This document shows, piece after piece, positions 1 through 15,200 of a stretch of 64,000 nucleotides of DNA. How positions within the stretch are numbered: the first letter of the stretch is position 1; every line of letters starts with the position of its first letter. The DNA is taken from the NCBI RefSeq assembly GCF_043641665.1, contig NC_092181.1, positions 3,725,421 to 3,789,420 of the forward strand. Reading direction: 5' to 3'. The position numbers and the translations under genes are program-made. Below the pieces are notes generated by a model. That model was given only the letters and a program-made list of their open reading frames with translations. It ran no database searches and had not been told where the DNA came from. The DNA comes from Enoplosus armatus. Taxonomy: Eukaryota; Chordata; Actinopteri; Centrarchiformes; Enoplosidae.

Positions 1-216
1 GAGCTGGGAGACATCTGAAACATGTAAGACAAGGGGTACTCCAGGAGGGGTTTGGAAAACCCTGTGTATTCTCCAAGGATGTCCCTCTTCTCCACAAGAC
101 TGCTACTGAATCTGACAAAAGCTGCATTTAAAAAAAAGAAAGAAAAAAAAGCCATCTCTCTCACACCTTTGTATGAAATAAGTCACAGCAGACTACCAGC
201 TTTCCCCTGGTTGTTT
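1..216. other. Downstream flank of rps15a
   Basis: No gene is recognised. The stretch has an A-rich run near 129-150. Open frames here are short and overlap the rps15a 3' end in the wrong strand. Confidence 0.5.
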
Positions 217-222
217 TTTATT
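217..222 (-). terminator. rps15a: rps15a poly(A) signal AATAAA
   Basis: TTTATT on the plus strand reads AATAAA on the gene strand, starting only 13 nt past the stop codon. This gives the very short 3' UTR usual for ribosomal-protein mRNAs. Confidence 0.8.
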
Positions 223-235
223 TGCAGTTTACATT

Positions 236-2949
<2,714 letters not shown>

Positions 2950-3809
2950 TTAGGTGTTTAGTATGTGGGTCTTAACTAAAAGAAACTATGCTGTGCCCAG
3001 TTTCCTATACCACTCTGAGTCTATACCCAGTGTCCCCACACCAGTTCATTACAGGCAGTGCTTCCTAGGCTGTGTTTTCACATGCCAAATGACATCCATT
3101 ATCTAAAGACTTGAAAGCTGTCTCTTTTCAGTGTATCATACTCTGGGGACACAAACTTAAACCCTGCACGTAATACCTACAAAATGTAATTAGCAAAGCC
3201 TGGTTAGCCCTTATTAAGTCACGACACGTCCATGGTATTAGCAACTAGGCTAACATTAACATGTTACATTGTGTAAATACTTTTCTGACGCTTAATTTTT
3301 CTCGCAGCACGCAATGCTGATTTTTTTTCTCTATGCTTTTATCTGAATACGTGAAACGCAGAGACTCCCACCAAAGCATGGTCCTTCATGAGTACACAGA
3401 ATAGCTACCTAGCCTAGCCGTCTACATTGCCAATGCAAAGCATTTTCTACCATATGAAGGTACAATGACCAATACAGTGTCGACCGCGTATAGAAACGTG
3501 TGCCACACGGGAAATCAACGGACAGCTAACAGCTTATTTCTTGAAACTGTAAAGACACTTCTGTGGTCTCACAGCAAAGAGCTAACAAGGCGCTTTGAAC
3601 GCACCGATTCCCAGGGCCGGGCAAGAGAGACTGCTCGATGAAATTTATAGCCCAATTGTGTTTAACTCGCTGCACCAATCGAGACGATAATCACCCCAAA
3701 TTATTAGTGTGTGATTTCGCTGCAGGATGATCACATAAATGGAAGATTTAACATTTTGATGCTTTAGATACTTTAAAGATTGAAGGTGACAGTAAAAAAG
3801 GCTTCTTAC

Positions 3810-3838
3810 CGGTTCTGCAATATGGCGGAAAGAGGAAG
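3810..3838 (-). promoter_or_regulatory. rps15a: rps15a leader exon with 5' terminal oligopyrimidine (TOP) start
   Basis: Read on the minus strand, the likely first transcribed bases from 3838 downward are CTTCCTCTTTCCGCC, a textbook TOP tract with a C start. About 29 nt of leader end at a GTAAGA donor (3804-3809). TOP tracts at the cap couple ribosomal-protein mRNA translation to mTORC1 and LARP1; that is family knowledge. The exact start site is inferred from the motif. The intron to exon 2 is 2925-3809. Confidence 0.75.
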
Positions 3839-5896
3839 TAGAAAAAACTGCAATGCAATATGGGAAAAAATCCGAGACTTTTTCAAGTCGAGATGACCCA
3901 CCATGAAATTACTGTTACTCTCTTACGTATTGATACATAACGTACTGTGCCTCCGCTGTGCTAATATAAAACGACACAGAGAATATTTGCACTTTTACCA
4001 CATCGGTAATGTGGCTTGATTTTGTTCAGCAAGGGTTAATATGACCTGGTTAGTTGATTTAATCTGAAAGGTTTTTGTGCGGATATTTTGCTACATGTAA
4101 AGCCTACCTTCAACTCGAAAAGGAACTTCTCGAATAGGCTGTACCAAATTATAAAAATCTTAATTTTGGAGCCAGGTGTCACTATCAAATACATGCAGGC
4201 TATTTAGTAAGTATGTGTTGAATTTAAAGCAGCGCCACCCAGTGATGGGGATGAATAATTGCATGATTTCGTATCCATCCATTCTAAAGCATTTGGCTTG
4301 GCTATTAACTGTTTGGTGGATTTGTTGGAAACCAAAAGAAAAGGAAAGCTTTCAAGGGCTAGATGTTTGCATAATGTATAAAACAATCATATTTCAGCTT
4401 TTGTTATCCAAAGCAATGTGTATATATAAAGCCTACTGAGTGTAATCAAAGTTTGTTGATAGTCCACATTACATGCAATATAGTTTTCAGCATGACAAAA
4501 CAACAAAGCCTGAATATCTTGGTTTATGCCATGGACTGTATCCCCAACACATTGTCAGAGCAAGAAGAGGAGGATATGACCATGTGATGGGAGCAAAGGA
4601 AGGTGGACAAGTTGTTAGGGTATGATCATAGATTACGGTGTCATTGTTGTGACATTTTCAAAAAGCACAACATCTGCACTCTCCTGGTCGGTGAGAAAAC
4701 AGAAGAGGCCTATCAGCATCATTGGTTCAAGTCAGTCCTCAACGTTTGTTGCATGTCACATCCCCACTCTCCTGTCATTTCTGCTCTCTCTCAGATTCGC
4801 TTGCAGGCTCCGGGGGCACGATGCTCCCCAGTGGAATTTGTGCAATCTGCTTTTAAGAATGTTTTGCTGCTGAGCAGTGGCATTTACGGTACGTAACCTT
4901 TGAAGAGAATGTGCATATCTTACCACACACTGAGATTAACATATAATCATATCTAAGAATTAGAAGTCTGAAATGAAATGCAACCGGGATTCGTGTTTGT
5001 TTCCTCCATTATCTTTTTTTATGTTAAAGACAGTCAAATAATCAACCAGTGTTTGTATTTCTAGATCTTGTCACTTTATTTATACCAAGCAGAGGAAATA
5101 TTGAGATGTAAATGCTCTTCAGACCGGTTGAGTTTGTAAGTATCTGTGGCTCCTCAGATGGTAATTAAAATGTCAAGAGACTGAACAAACAGAAATGGAT
5201 GAACCACAAAAGTAGAGTTCACGTTGTCAGAGCCAATTAATATCTTTATTCCCTGTTTCAACATGTGCAACAACTCAGTCTGATGATCATTAACAACAGG
5301 TAACAAACATTGTCAAATCCTTATCGGTTGACACAGTCATTACAGTACCTAAATGAAAATCAAACATGGAGTTACAGCAACATCTGTAAATGCCTTGCAA
5401 AAATAGCATGGCATGAGTTGTAAATGTTGACAACAATGAAAGATTGCAATACATAGTCTGTATTAAGTCCATGTACTGTAGGTCACTAGATATAGATCAT
5501 CGTGACAGCTGAGCGGTGAATAACCACAGCGTTGTTTTTTTCTTTTTATTGCAGCCTTCACATGTCAAATAGGTAAACTCCTGCTGGCCTACACACAGAA
5601 AACATCAATAACTAATCACACTATTGTCTTACATGCACATAAAATATGTTTATATATTATGTTATATATATATAAGTTAGCATAGCATCAGGAGCTACAG
5701 ACTAAAAAAGTCACAAGAATCACAATCTTTGGAACTGTGTGCAAAGAAATTATTGAGTTAGTGTGAGTGCAGTTTTTGTGCGTTCTGAGTTATATTTTAT
5801 TATGTAAGAATCAGAGTGCTAAAAATTTGGCACATCATGAATAATCCCCGTTGTCTGAAAAGTATGACTGTTAGGTAGAAAGAAAAGCAATAAACC
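3839..5896. other. Intergenic spacer between rps15a promoter and notum 3' end
   Basis: AT-rich spacer upstream of rps15a and downstream of the notum gene. I see short AT microsatellite-like sequence near 5640-5680 and no conserved coding exon. Open frames of 60-97 codons at 4176-4896 lack recognisable homology, start context or splice support. Confidence 0.6.
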
Positions 5897-5902
5897 TTTA
5901 TT
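5897..5902 (-). terminator. notum2: Candidate poly(A) signal of the notum gene
   Basis: TTTATT on the plus strand is AATAAA on the gene strand, about 515 nt past the TAA at 6417-6419. Another TTTATT lies about 100 bases further downstream (near 5795), so the end used is uncertain. Confidence 0.35.
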
Positions 5903-6416
5903 CAAAGCTAATTCAAATGCTAAAACTACAGTATATGGTGTGCAAATGTTTCTTTTTTTATGAGTCCTGTCCAAGCAACATGTCTGTGCCTCTGACATTT
6001 TGAGTGAGCCTCTGTTCAACTCTGCTACCATGCTCTGAAGTTTAATTTTCATGTAGAGTGATCAGGATAAAAAAAAGTGTGTTGTAGGAGGTACAGTATG
6101 TCCGGCCATCCGCTAAAACTCAAAGCTATTCAACCAGTACAATCGAAACACCTTTGGTTTAGACCCAAAGCTCTTTCCTCTGGTGTCCAGTAGAGGGACA
6201 ACCAAACCACCCAGACTCAGACACAGTGACACACCCACCAGTCAAGTCACCAATTTAACAGACACATGAAGCATAATGGAATGCTGAGCAGCACAAGACA
6301 TAGTAACCAGATTTGAATCTGTACTATTTCTATGGTTACATTAAAATTTCAACACATTTCTTTCCTCTATTAAGCCTTTGCATGGCTATCTCTTAAGCTG
6401 CTATCCACTTTTACAC

Positions 6417-9400
6417 TTAGCCACCATTGCTGACCATGCTGGCCAGAGAATCTGCATCTCCCTGGGGATCCAGGCCCAGCCTCTGGAGGTCCAGGCCCAT
6501 GGCTACCAGCATCTGGAGCAGTGTGAGCTCCTGCTGGGTGGCCTGGTCTACCAAGGCTGGGCAGGTGGGATTGCACTGGGGCCACTGGCAGGTGTCCACC
6601 AGGTGGAAAGGGCAACCTTTGGGAGGGGTTCTGTTGTTGCGGGTTGCTTCCAGACTCCTGTCCCAGCAGTGCAGGGCCCGTGGCAGAGAGGTGCCTCTAA
6701 CTTGGAAACTCAACCAGTTACTGGAAGAACAGCAAGACAGGGACGTAATGGATTAGAAATACACAGAGGCACTGATAGAGAAAGAAAAAAGAAGTGACAG
6801 GAAATGTTGCCAGAAAGGAAAGAGATAGTTACACTGCAGCACTGCCACTGCAAAATTACCTTGACCTTGGACCTTCAGCTCCTCCCATTAAAAATCACCA
6901 ACCTCAGTAAATGCACCGAACTTAGCCTGACTCTGTCAACCTAGCTAAGACTGCACTGACCCATCAATGTCCATCTGTGCAGCAGAATAATGAGTGTGTT
7001 CAAGGGGTACCGAGGGGTTAGGGAAAGTGTGAAATGGCATTTGGTGACATGTAGAATGTGGCATGATGAACGAGCGAACAAAAACAGCAGCATGAGCTCA
7101 CTCAGCAGAGATGACTACTGCTAGAGGCGAGAACAAAATGAGTGGCAGAAGGCGTAAAAGTGTATTAGCACCACAGGAGTCAAATATCCATTCTTACCTT
7201 TTGGTAATCAGTGTGTGGGAGAGGCAGGACGGAGCAAACACAGCCCTGAAAAACACACACAGAGGAATGCAGTCATCTTTAGGCTTTAGTCCATGTTTTA
7301 TTTTAATCACCTGGCCCATAGTAGATCCATCGTAATCACTATATGTTACTCTTCCAAACAGTTTTTTTGGGCTCTTACGTGACATCTCTCAGTGAGTTCT
7401 TGAGCTCCCTGCCCAGGTTCTGTATGTACTGCCACTGCTCCTCAGACAGACTCTGTCCTCCCATGTAGATGTTCTCCACTCTCAGCTGCTCCTCATCAAA
7501 CAGCCACTGCACGACAAACAGGGGGGCTACGGGGAATACAAAGAGTTCAATATTAAAGATGCTCTAATCAATATATTTATATCAACAATGGGTCAGATGA
7601 CTATGTGTAATATAAAATGGGACACTCATAGGGCTGTTTTCAACAACAGACAGATACAGTTGGCAACCAGCTGGTGAACATATTGGAGTGTTTAGCCGCT
7701 GAGAGTCAGATATTTCCCACAGTAGTTGGTGGAGAAAAACAGAGGCAAAAGGAAAGTGAATATTGGCCTTACATGTCTAAATTGCTTTCTAACAAGTTTG
7801 TCGTATCAGCTTTATAAGGTGTAAGGATGTCAGTGTTGTGTTTACAGCTTGTTGCGTTACCCCCAAGTGGCCAAAATTCTATATCATTTTGTCAGTAGAA
7901 AAATTTGAATCTGTGTTGCTTTCTCCATAGTGTGTTTTTTTATTTTAGCAGTCGGAATCACCAAAGTCTGAAATTGTCAAATCCCACACATGGGGGCTTT
8001 AAGCTTACATGTAGTAGGATTTTTCCATGGGCCCAGGTCGCTTCATGTTAGCCGCGCCGTGCCAAGCTAAGCCGTGATGACATGCCTACTGCCTCACAGC
8101 AGGGGATCAAGGTGAGCAAGGTAGGCAAAAAAAACAGTTGAGTTGTTCCAGCACGGCTTGCCTACTTTTGGCTCTTCACGACTGCCCCCCATAATGGAAA
8201 ACCCTATGTAACTATCACTGTTGTCAGATTTAAAAATATCAGGTGTCCAGGAATTGAATGACTTGAATGGCCAGTCTTGTTGGTTTTTGATCCAAGACTT
8301 GCAGAAGTGTTGCAAAACTATGTACTTCTTCCACCAAAGTAAAAGCACGAAAATCACCCAGATTGGATATTTGCAGTCTGTTCACTTTTCAGCTTCTGAG
8401 TAAATTAAACTCACACAACTCTCATTTCAGTGCACATTACTTTTGAACAGCTCAAATATATTGCATGCTAATCCAATATCATGATCAATTTAGGCACCAG
8501 CCAGCACTCACAGGTCAAGGTAGAGTACAGTTTGTGGCCAAAGAAGCATTGCCACTCCTCTCCTCGCTTATACAGCTGCCGACATCTATCAGGCACAACC
8601 CCATTCCACAGCCTGCAAAAACAACACACACTTTTAATGCACACACATCTATTACTCATACACAACCTACATAGTCGAGAATGCATGACTTTACCTGAGT
8701 CCTATCCTGATAGCGTCTTCAGGTGAGCAGGAAATAGTCTCGGGACAGTTAGGTGACCGCTGCTGTTTACTCTCTAGAAACCACCCAGAGTCCACGAGGC
8801 CTCGGACCTGAGTCTCTGCACCGAGCTGCTCCAGCTGACTGGCCACCCTCTCGATATTCAGCAAAACACCTGTTCCGCCAGCACTGCAGGGGAGCCAAGA
8901 AAATAAATAAACAGTTTGGCTTTGAGAGTTCCTTTTTCATTAGGGGTATCAAAATGACAGCGCATGCCAGCTAACGGCAGGGAAGTCAAAATTTAGCAGC
9001 TTTGCATTCAGTCAATGGATCCCGTTTTAGGGCTTGTGGGTGTCCCAACAACCATGTTGCTAACCTGGGAGGAATGTTCACCATTACAGGGCGAGGCCCT
9101 TTAATAGACATTATGTCATTGTTCACAGTTGACTGTAAACATCTTAATCGTTGACAAGAGGATGAACCCAAAATAGGGCTTCTCTTGTTTAATGTTAGGT
9201 ACGGGTACGGTCCAGATGGTCCAGAGGATGCAGGCTCCTGTCCAAAAGCTGGGGTCAGCATCAGAGCACCAGCGATAAAACAAACTCACCTTGTGCCAGA
9301 CAGCATAACAACCTTGGCCTGCTTGATTCCTTTGGGGATGAGGTCTTTGATGACTTCACGGATGATCAGGGATCCCATGAAGGTGTACTCAGCTGATAAC

Positions 9401-11916
9401 AGATACACACATCAAATGACAAATCATGTTTGTTTTTTTTAAAACCAAGGGAGGCACAGATCTGTCATTCATATGAGGGACCTCATTGAAAAGATCTTGA
9501 CGGATGTGAAGAAACGTACTTGCATTTGCATTTCTATCTCTTTCCTTTTCTCTGCCTTGCCGTGGCCTTGGAGGAGGGGTTGGGGCAGGTCCAGTGCCAC
9601 TCCATACATCACTGGAACAGTACGGGATGAATCTATGGAAAAGGACACAATCACATTTGTAAGACTAAAGCTTGAGGCCATCAAGAGAAATCCCTCTCTC
9701 CATGAAAATCAACTCTATTGAGCAAGGGTGCATTTTGTTGCTTATGAACTCAATTTTGTAAGAAGATTGGATAATTTCTTTAAAAGCTAATCTTGCTTTA
9801 AGGCTGCACTATCCATATTTTCATACTAAGAATGGATCAAGTGACCATGTCTAACGTGAACTAAGACACTAAAAATGATAAACCCACAGAGACTCTGCAG
9901 TTGCCCTCAATTCTGTGAAGCGTTTTAGCGTCTTTAAGCTCATTGTTTTGGTTTTACAGCCTGAAACTTTGTTGTTTTGGTTCACTCTCACCATTCTCAT
10001 CGACCTCTTCTAGACACAGCAGGTAGTTTAACTTTACAAACCGACTGTGCACTACCTGCCCAGCACCAGATGGCAGGCAGACAGAGTTAGCGGCGGCTAA
10101 CTAGCTGGTGAACATAGTGGAGCATTTAGCAGCTAAAGAGACAGATATTTCTCTCAGGAGTTGGTGGAGACCAAAACAGAGCAAAAAGGAGAGGACTTCA
10201 ACTCCAAATGAATGCTAATGTTGCCCTGTGTGTCTGCTGGAGGAGTAAATATGCAACTGTTTGCTAACACGTTAGCCATTACAACTTTGTAATGTTACGT
10301 GCTTGTACGTCAATGTTATTGTTTACATTTTGTTCCAGTCCCAACAATGGCCAAAAAAATCAATTGATGCAGCTTTAAGTAAAGAAATGAAAACACCTAG
10401 AGGTATGCACGAAACTGATTCAATGCTGTTTTATTATGTAAGCCATGGGATGATATTTTAATGTCTACAGAACTGTGCATTGTCTCACAAATGTTTACAA
10501 ATGACGACTGTCTGCATGTGACACCTCCAGTAGCCACAATAAGACACACAGTGAGGATACACAAGTACTTACACAATGTTTGTATTATGCCAGTGTGGGT
10601 TTTCTTCCGCTTGAGAAGACAATATTCCAGTTCCTGTAAATCCAGCATTCAGAGGTCAGACAGATGTCCTTTTGTCTCACACAAGATTATGTAAAACAAG
10701 TAACACTATGGGAACATGTATGACATGCATTTTAAAACATGGCTCATGGCTGACCTACCTCTTTTTGTTTCAGGCCACCCTGATGAGCTCATTAGCCGGG
10801 GGATATTTTGGTACCTGGAATCGCAGGTCTCTTTGCTGTGACAGCACCAGCCGCCTAAAAATAATAGAGACTAATATTAGACATTCACATCAGGCACAGT
10901 GGGGGAGACCCTTGTTAGCCCATCATAGAGGTCTGTGAGGAATGGAGAGAGGAAGGAATGCACCTGTAGCGTGGTCTGCTACCGAGACTATATATTCACT
11001 CAGAGTTGGACAAAAAAGACGAACCATTCCATTAACTGTTAGCACCTGATTTGTTGATTGACTTTCAGCTTGTGCAGAAGGTTTCTCCTTCTCCAAATAC
11101 AACAACAGTATGACATATATTGGGGGGAGGGCAAAACCAATTTATTAGGCTCTACTGCTCAGAATAAGGCACTCATAAATCCTCAATCCAGTTAGAGAAA
11201 GTCACTTCAGCCAGGTGAAACGTTTGTGTTTGGGAAATGTGACAGACAGCAGCCAAAAAAGGAGAAAAACAGAAGATGACATCCCCATCAAAATTCCAAC
11301 GGGAACGTCACGCCAAAACAAGCTGACCTTTGGGGACCAAATAAACCAGTTGGGTTTTTAAAAGCTCACCTTCCAGAAATAACAGCCATCGGCGGCTTCC
11401 TCTGAACTCCTTTAGGTAAAACCTGTAGAACCACAAATAAACAGGAATGAGGAGATGGAGAAGATAAAGCAGTCATGTATGGACACACTGATGTTCTATG
11501 TAGCTTCTAAAATCAATGTATTAATCAGCAAGCAGCAAAAGGCAAAAACATCACAATTTAATTTCCTGCTAAAAGAGAAATACGAGATCCAGAACATCTC
11601 ACCCCGCTGCTGTTCCATCATTACATGTAACCTGGGCGTTCTTGAGGAAGTGCAGCCTCATATCATCTGTCTGTTGTCCAGCTGCTCGAGCGCCTGCAGC
11701 ACCTTCCCGTCCTGCATCGGCTGTGCCTCCAGTGCCTCTAGTGCTCCCAGTGCTTCCAGGAGTCAGATCAGCCGCGTGGGGAGGCTGGCCAACATCACCT
11801 CCTTGGTTCCCGCCAGACTTCTTGGTGGACTTGCCACTGGCTTTAGCATTACGGTTGTTCTGACACCAGATTCCCCCGAGCAAAAGCAAGAACGCAACCT
11901 GGCCCAGTATCTTCAT
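6417..11916 (-). CDS. notum2: Notum-family palmitoleoyl-protein carboxylesterase (probable notum2), 11 coding exons
   Basis: Secreted enzyme that removes the palmitoleate from Wnt and so dampens Wnt signalling (family knowledge). Coding exons on the minus strand are 11603-11916, 11370-11422, 10759-10854, 10573-10633, 9520-9632, 9290-9392, 8695-8883, 8512-8612, 7379-7526, 7198-7245 and 6417-6720. They total 1530 nt, or 509 aa; human NOTUM is 496. The start [13 protein letters not shown] begins a signal peptide, followed by a low-complexity G/T/A-rich segment to about residue 85. The catalytic serine is S247 in GTSAGG. D354 in WLFDEEQ and H403 in CLSH match human D340 and H389 at a constant offset. 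Further conserved blocks are [35 protein letters not shown] and [15 protein letters not shown]. Family is very secure. The paralog name is inferred from divergence and from a location away from the neighbours of human NOTUM (17q25). Oddity: a Pro-rich and basic loop insertion at about residues 189-212. Confidence 0.93.
7554..7886 (+). repeat. Family A inverted-terminal-repeat element, internally deleted copy
   Basis: Lies in a notum intron. Shares long blocks with 9795-10378, including the phrases AGCTGGTGAACATA and CCCCAAGTGGCC. The copy lacks the middle of the element. It has no coding capacity. Confidence 0.6.
9795..10378 (+). mobile_element. Family A non-autonomous element (MITE-like), full copy
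   Basis: About 584 bp in a notum intron. The left end CTTTAAGGCTGCACTATCC and the reverse complement of the right end, CTTAAAGCTGCATCAATTG, form an imperfect terminal inverted repeat. The interior holds no long open frame. Related copies lie at 7554-7886, 43886-44466 and 57780-58036, all in this orientation. The transposase source and superfamily cannot be named from the sequence. Confidence 0.65.
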
Positions 11917-12091
11917 ATCTGAGGCAAAATTAACAAAAAGAGATACATGCTCACTCATAATCTGGATTCATAATCCAAAAGTAAAAGATGAAAAATCACT
12001 CTTACAGGACTTTTCTCATCTTCTAATCCAGTTGTCCATAACCTGTTGTCTACATGAAATCCATCACTTTTCAACCTGGAAATGAACTTAC

Positions 12092-12254
12092 CTCTCTAAG
12101 AAGAATCAGCTTTGGAGATTGTTGCTGAGGTATCCCCCGGGGTCAGGCCGATAACTGGTGCTGCTGAGGAGAGAGTGAGAGGTTCAGAGCCCAGTGACCA
12201 GGGGTGAGAGGAGGATGCCAGCCGTGAGCAGTGATGAAGCCTTGACCAGGTTTT
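12092..12254 (-). other. notum2: Non-coding leader exon of the notum gene
   Basis: A GTAAGT donor (12086-12091, minus strand) follows an exon ending at 12092. The next acceptor puts only two bases (11917-11918) before the coding ATG. The upstream limit of about 12254 is inferred from a TATA box about 30 bases upstream and is not directly seen. Confidence 0.55.
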
Positions 12255-12280
12255 GATGAAGCCTGCAAATCAGCGGTGGG

Positions 12281-12287
12281 CTTTATA
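12281..12287 (-). promoter_or_regulatory. notum2: TATA box of the notum gene
   Basis: CACTATAAAGCCC on the minus strand contains TATAAAG at this position. It sits about 30 bp before the inferred start of the leader exon and about 190 bp before its GTAAGT donor. TATA boxes often mark regulated developmental genes, which suits a Wnt-feedback gene. The assignment is by motif and spacing only. Confidence 0.5.
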
Positions 12288-15200
12288 GTGCCACCATATG
12301 GATCAGATTTCCTCCCATTTTCCCTCGCAGCTCCTGCCAGGCCCTGAGATAAACTGCTGACGACACACCGCGAGGGGAGGTACTGGACGGCCAGTGGCGA
12401 GGAGAAAAGATAACACGCGCGTCTCCTCAACATATTTCAAGTCTTTGCACACACCCACCGCCGAGCTCTCTCCCATCTGACCGTGGCTCAAGAACAAGCT
12501 CTCCTTCCCCCTATTGCCCCCGTCCACCCCACCCCACCCCCACCATCCTCCTCTGATTGCCAGTGTTTTGATTTAAACATCTACATTGTCAGCATGACTG
12601 CATAGCCCCTTTGCGTGGTATGCGACCCCGAGGTCACTGGAGCACACACCTCAAACACTTTCCAACACGGGAATGAATAGCACCGTAAGGTTCCCGCATG
12701 GTCAACAATTCAGCGGACACTCTCAAGGCACAGGTGGTGAACACTCTAGTTGCACCAAGCACATTATGCATGTTCCCCAAAGTCTCCATATTATAAGTGA
12801 CAATAACAGACAAATAACAGTTTCTTATCATAAAATAACGCAAGTGAAGGAGTTTGATATTTTTTCTGTGGCTTAAAAAAAAAGAAACAAAGATTTCCTC
12901 ATTCATGAATAAGTTTTGAACCAAAAAGCTATTTGTATTCTTTGATCTCATATAATAAAATAATCATTACTCCACTACAGGAGAAGAAGCCAAAAGGAGA
13001 AAGTCAATAAACACCACCTAAACACCACACCTAAGATTGAATTTTTCTTACCTTATTTTCTAAAAATTTAAATACTTTAAATTAATTGTTGTGGCTGTAA
13101 TCACTGACATTACAATAAAACTGGCCCAAAAGTAATATGTAATCAAATACAGTTTAAGTAATAATCTAATTAGCATTTTCAGAATGTTTTATGGATATCT
13201 CAATGATACAGGTCTGCTTCTATACCATGCTTTTTAAAATATGACTGCAGAGAATAACATGCGACTAACTTAAATGTAACAAGATTTGAAATATCCGTGC
13301 ATAATTGTCAAATACATGTTTATGCAGATGATGCTATTTAATACTGTGTCCCTGACTCTGTTTAACTAGCCATTGAGAAATGACAGTTCTTCTGTGATGC
13401 ATTACTTTCCAGTTGAAGGAGAATTGTTGAAGCCATTGTAGTTTGAGTATGTAATAGATACCCTGCTACCGCCACTCTTAGGCTCACTCTTAGAGCCCGT
13501 TCACCATTCTAGTCTTACGTAATTAATCTTTCTCATTTTTTAAACAAACACGACAGAAATTCACTGGTACCAGCATCTCAAATGTGAACATTTGCTGGTT
13601 TCCCTAGTTTTCTATGAAACTAAACTCAACATCTTTGAGTTTTTGACTGTTGGTCTGACAACAGAAGCAATGTGAATATGTGAACTTGGGCTTCAGGGAA
13701 TAATGATGGGCCTTTTTCCTTTCCTTTTTTGACATTTTATAGACTAAACAATCAATAAAAGACCACAATATAAACTAAAATAATTTAGGTTTTAAAACCA
13801 GATTTTGAGCAGGGCAGCTGCTGGCTTTGCCCGGTTGGTAATCCAGCCTTGTCCTAGGATGGCTGTAGGGTGACGTACAACTAATCGCTGAAGGATCACA
13901 AGCCCCAGGGCTCTAAAATTCTCATCAATGAAATGCACACCATCCCGATGTGTCAATCACAACAAATAATGTTGCTTGGAGACCCTTGGAAGGCCAGAGG
14001 CTGCATGGGACTGCAGGGTGGCAGGAGGTCTGAGAATGAGTTATTATAATATAAAGGTACTAAACTTTCAGCTCACACTGACAACAGCACGCACACATAA
14101 TCAGACATCTGAAACCATACAATGATTTCAATTTTAAAGGCACACATAAAAACATTATGATTAGGTCAAAGGTGGACTGTAAAATGGGCAGCAAAATGTC
14201 TGCCTTTATTCTGGGTATGTTGAAGATTATCTATCTTTTCTTTTTGGCAAAAGAAAACAAAGATCATACAGTATGTTGTCTGCAATAATCACCTTACCAT
14301 TTAAAGACTTAAACAAGGCAGACAGATTTGTCTTATTGCTTTGGCAGGAATAAAATGGTATTTTTGTCTCATTTTCAAGCATTTCATGCTATTTTAGCTA
14401 CTTTCAACTATGGCCAGAAAGAAAACAAAGCTACTCAAAAATATGTCTGTGAGATCGTATACACCTACGCGCAATAAAAATGTACCCTAAGGACATCACT
14501 ATACTGAATTTGATCTACCGAGCTGAACAATTCTTCATTCCTTCAGTTGTCTTGAAGCATGCACACCACCATCTGTCTTCCCAGAAATCAATGCAACAAT
14601 CTGTTTAACAGATACCTCAAATAGCTGAAAAGCGAAAGAAGTTGCTGTAAATCTATCACCATTTCGCGAGAATGTCACGAACAGAGAGATGGCATTGCTG
14701 CTATTTTGTTTTTCTTTGATATGGGATTGGACTGAATGATACGTTTTTTTCACAGCAGGCTTCAGATCAGTGGATTAAAGTGGATTTGTGTTCTTACACC
14801 TCCAGTGATTCAAACACCACAACTTGTCATGGGTCAAACATCGTCCCTCTTAGCATCTATAGCAGACACACTCACATACCACTACACAAATACACAAAAA
14901 GTGAGACCTGACACACTTCTGGAGTCTATTACATTTGTCTCTTAACCTCTGAAAAACAAACATTAACCCATAAGGGCCTCATGAGACATGCTGAACTTCA
15001 CCCTGATAGGGGCAACAGCTTGTGCAGCATGGGAGGCATTCTTTCTCCCCTTGTGTCGTTATTTTTCACAGCCAACCTCCAAGGTCAGGACACCTAAAGC
15101 CCGGGTGGTCCGGGCACTTTGTCTGCTGAGCATGTGTGTCATCACCAGCCTCGAGCTAGAATATTTGTCGGCTGATAGCTTCAAAGAACAACGAGCCAGA

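Noticed and set aside
6378..6797. Plus-strand frame of 139 codons
   Set aside because: Shadow of the last notum exon on the opposite strand, whose protein is clearly conserved.
9514..9525. GC-AG donor (GCAAGT) at the end of notum exon 6
   Set aside because: It would leave the wrong phase for exon 7; the overlapping GTACGT donor at 9519 keeps the frame.
11917..11958. Upstream Met that would extend the Notum N-terminus by 14 residues
   Set aside because: These bases precede a good CAG acceptor and are intronic; the Met at 11916 begins a proper signal peptide.
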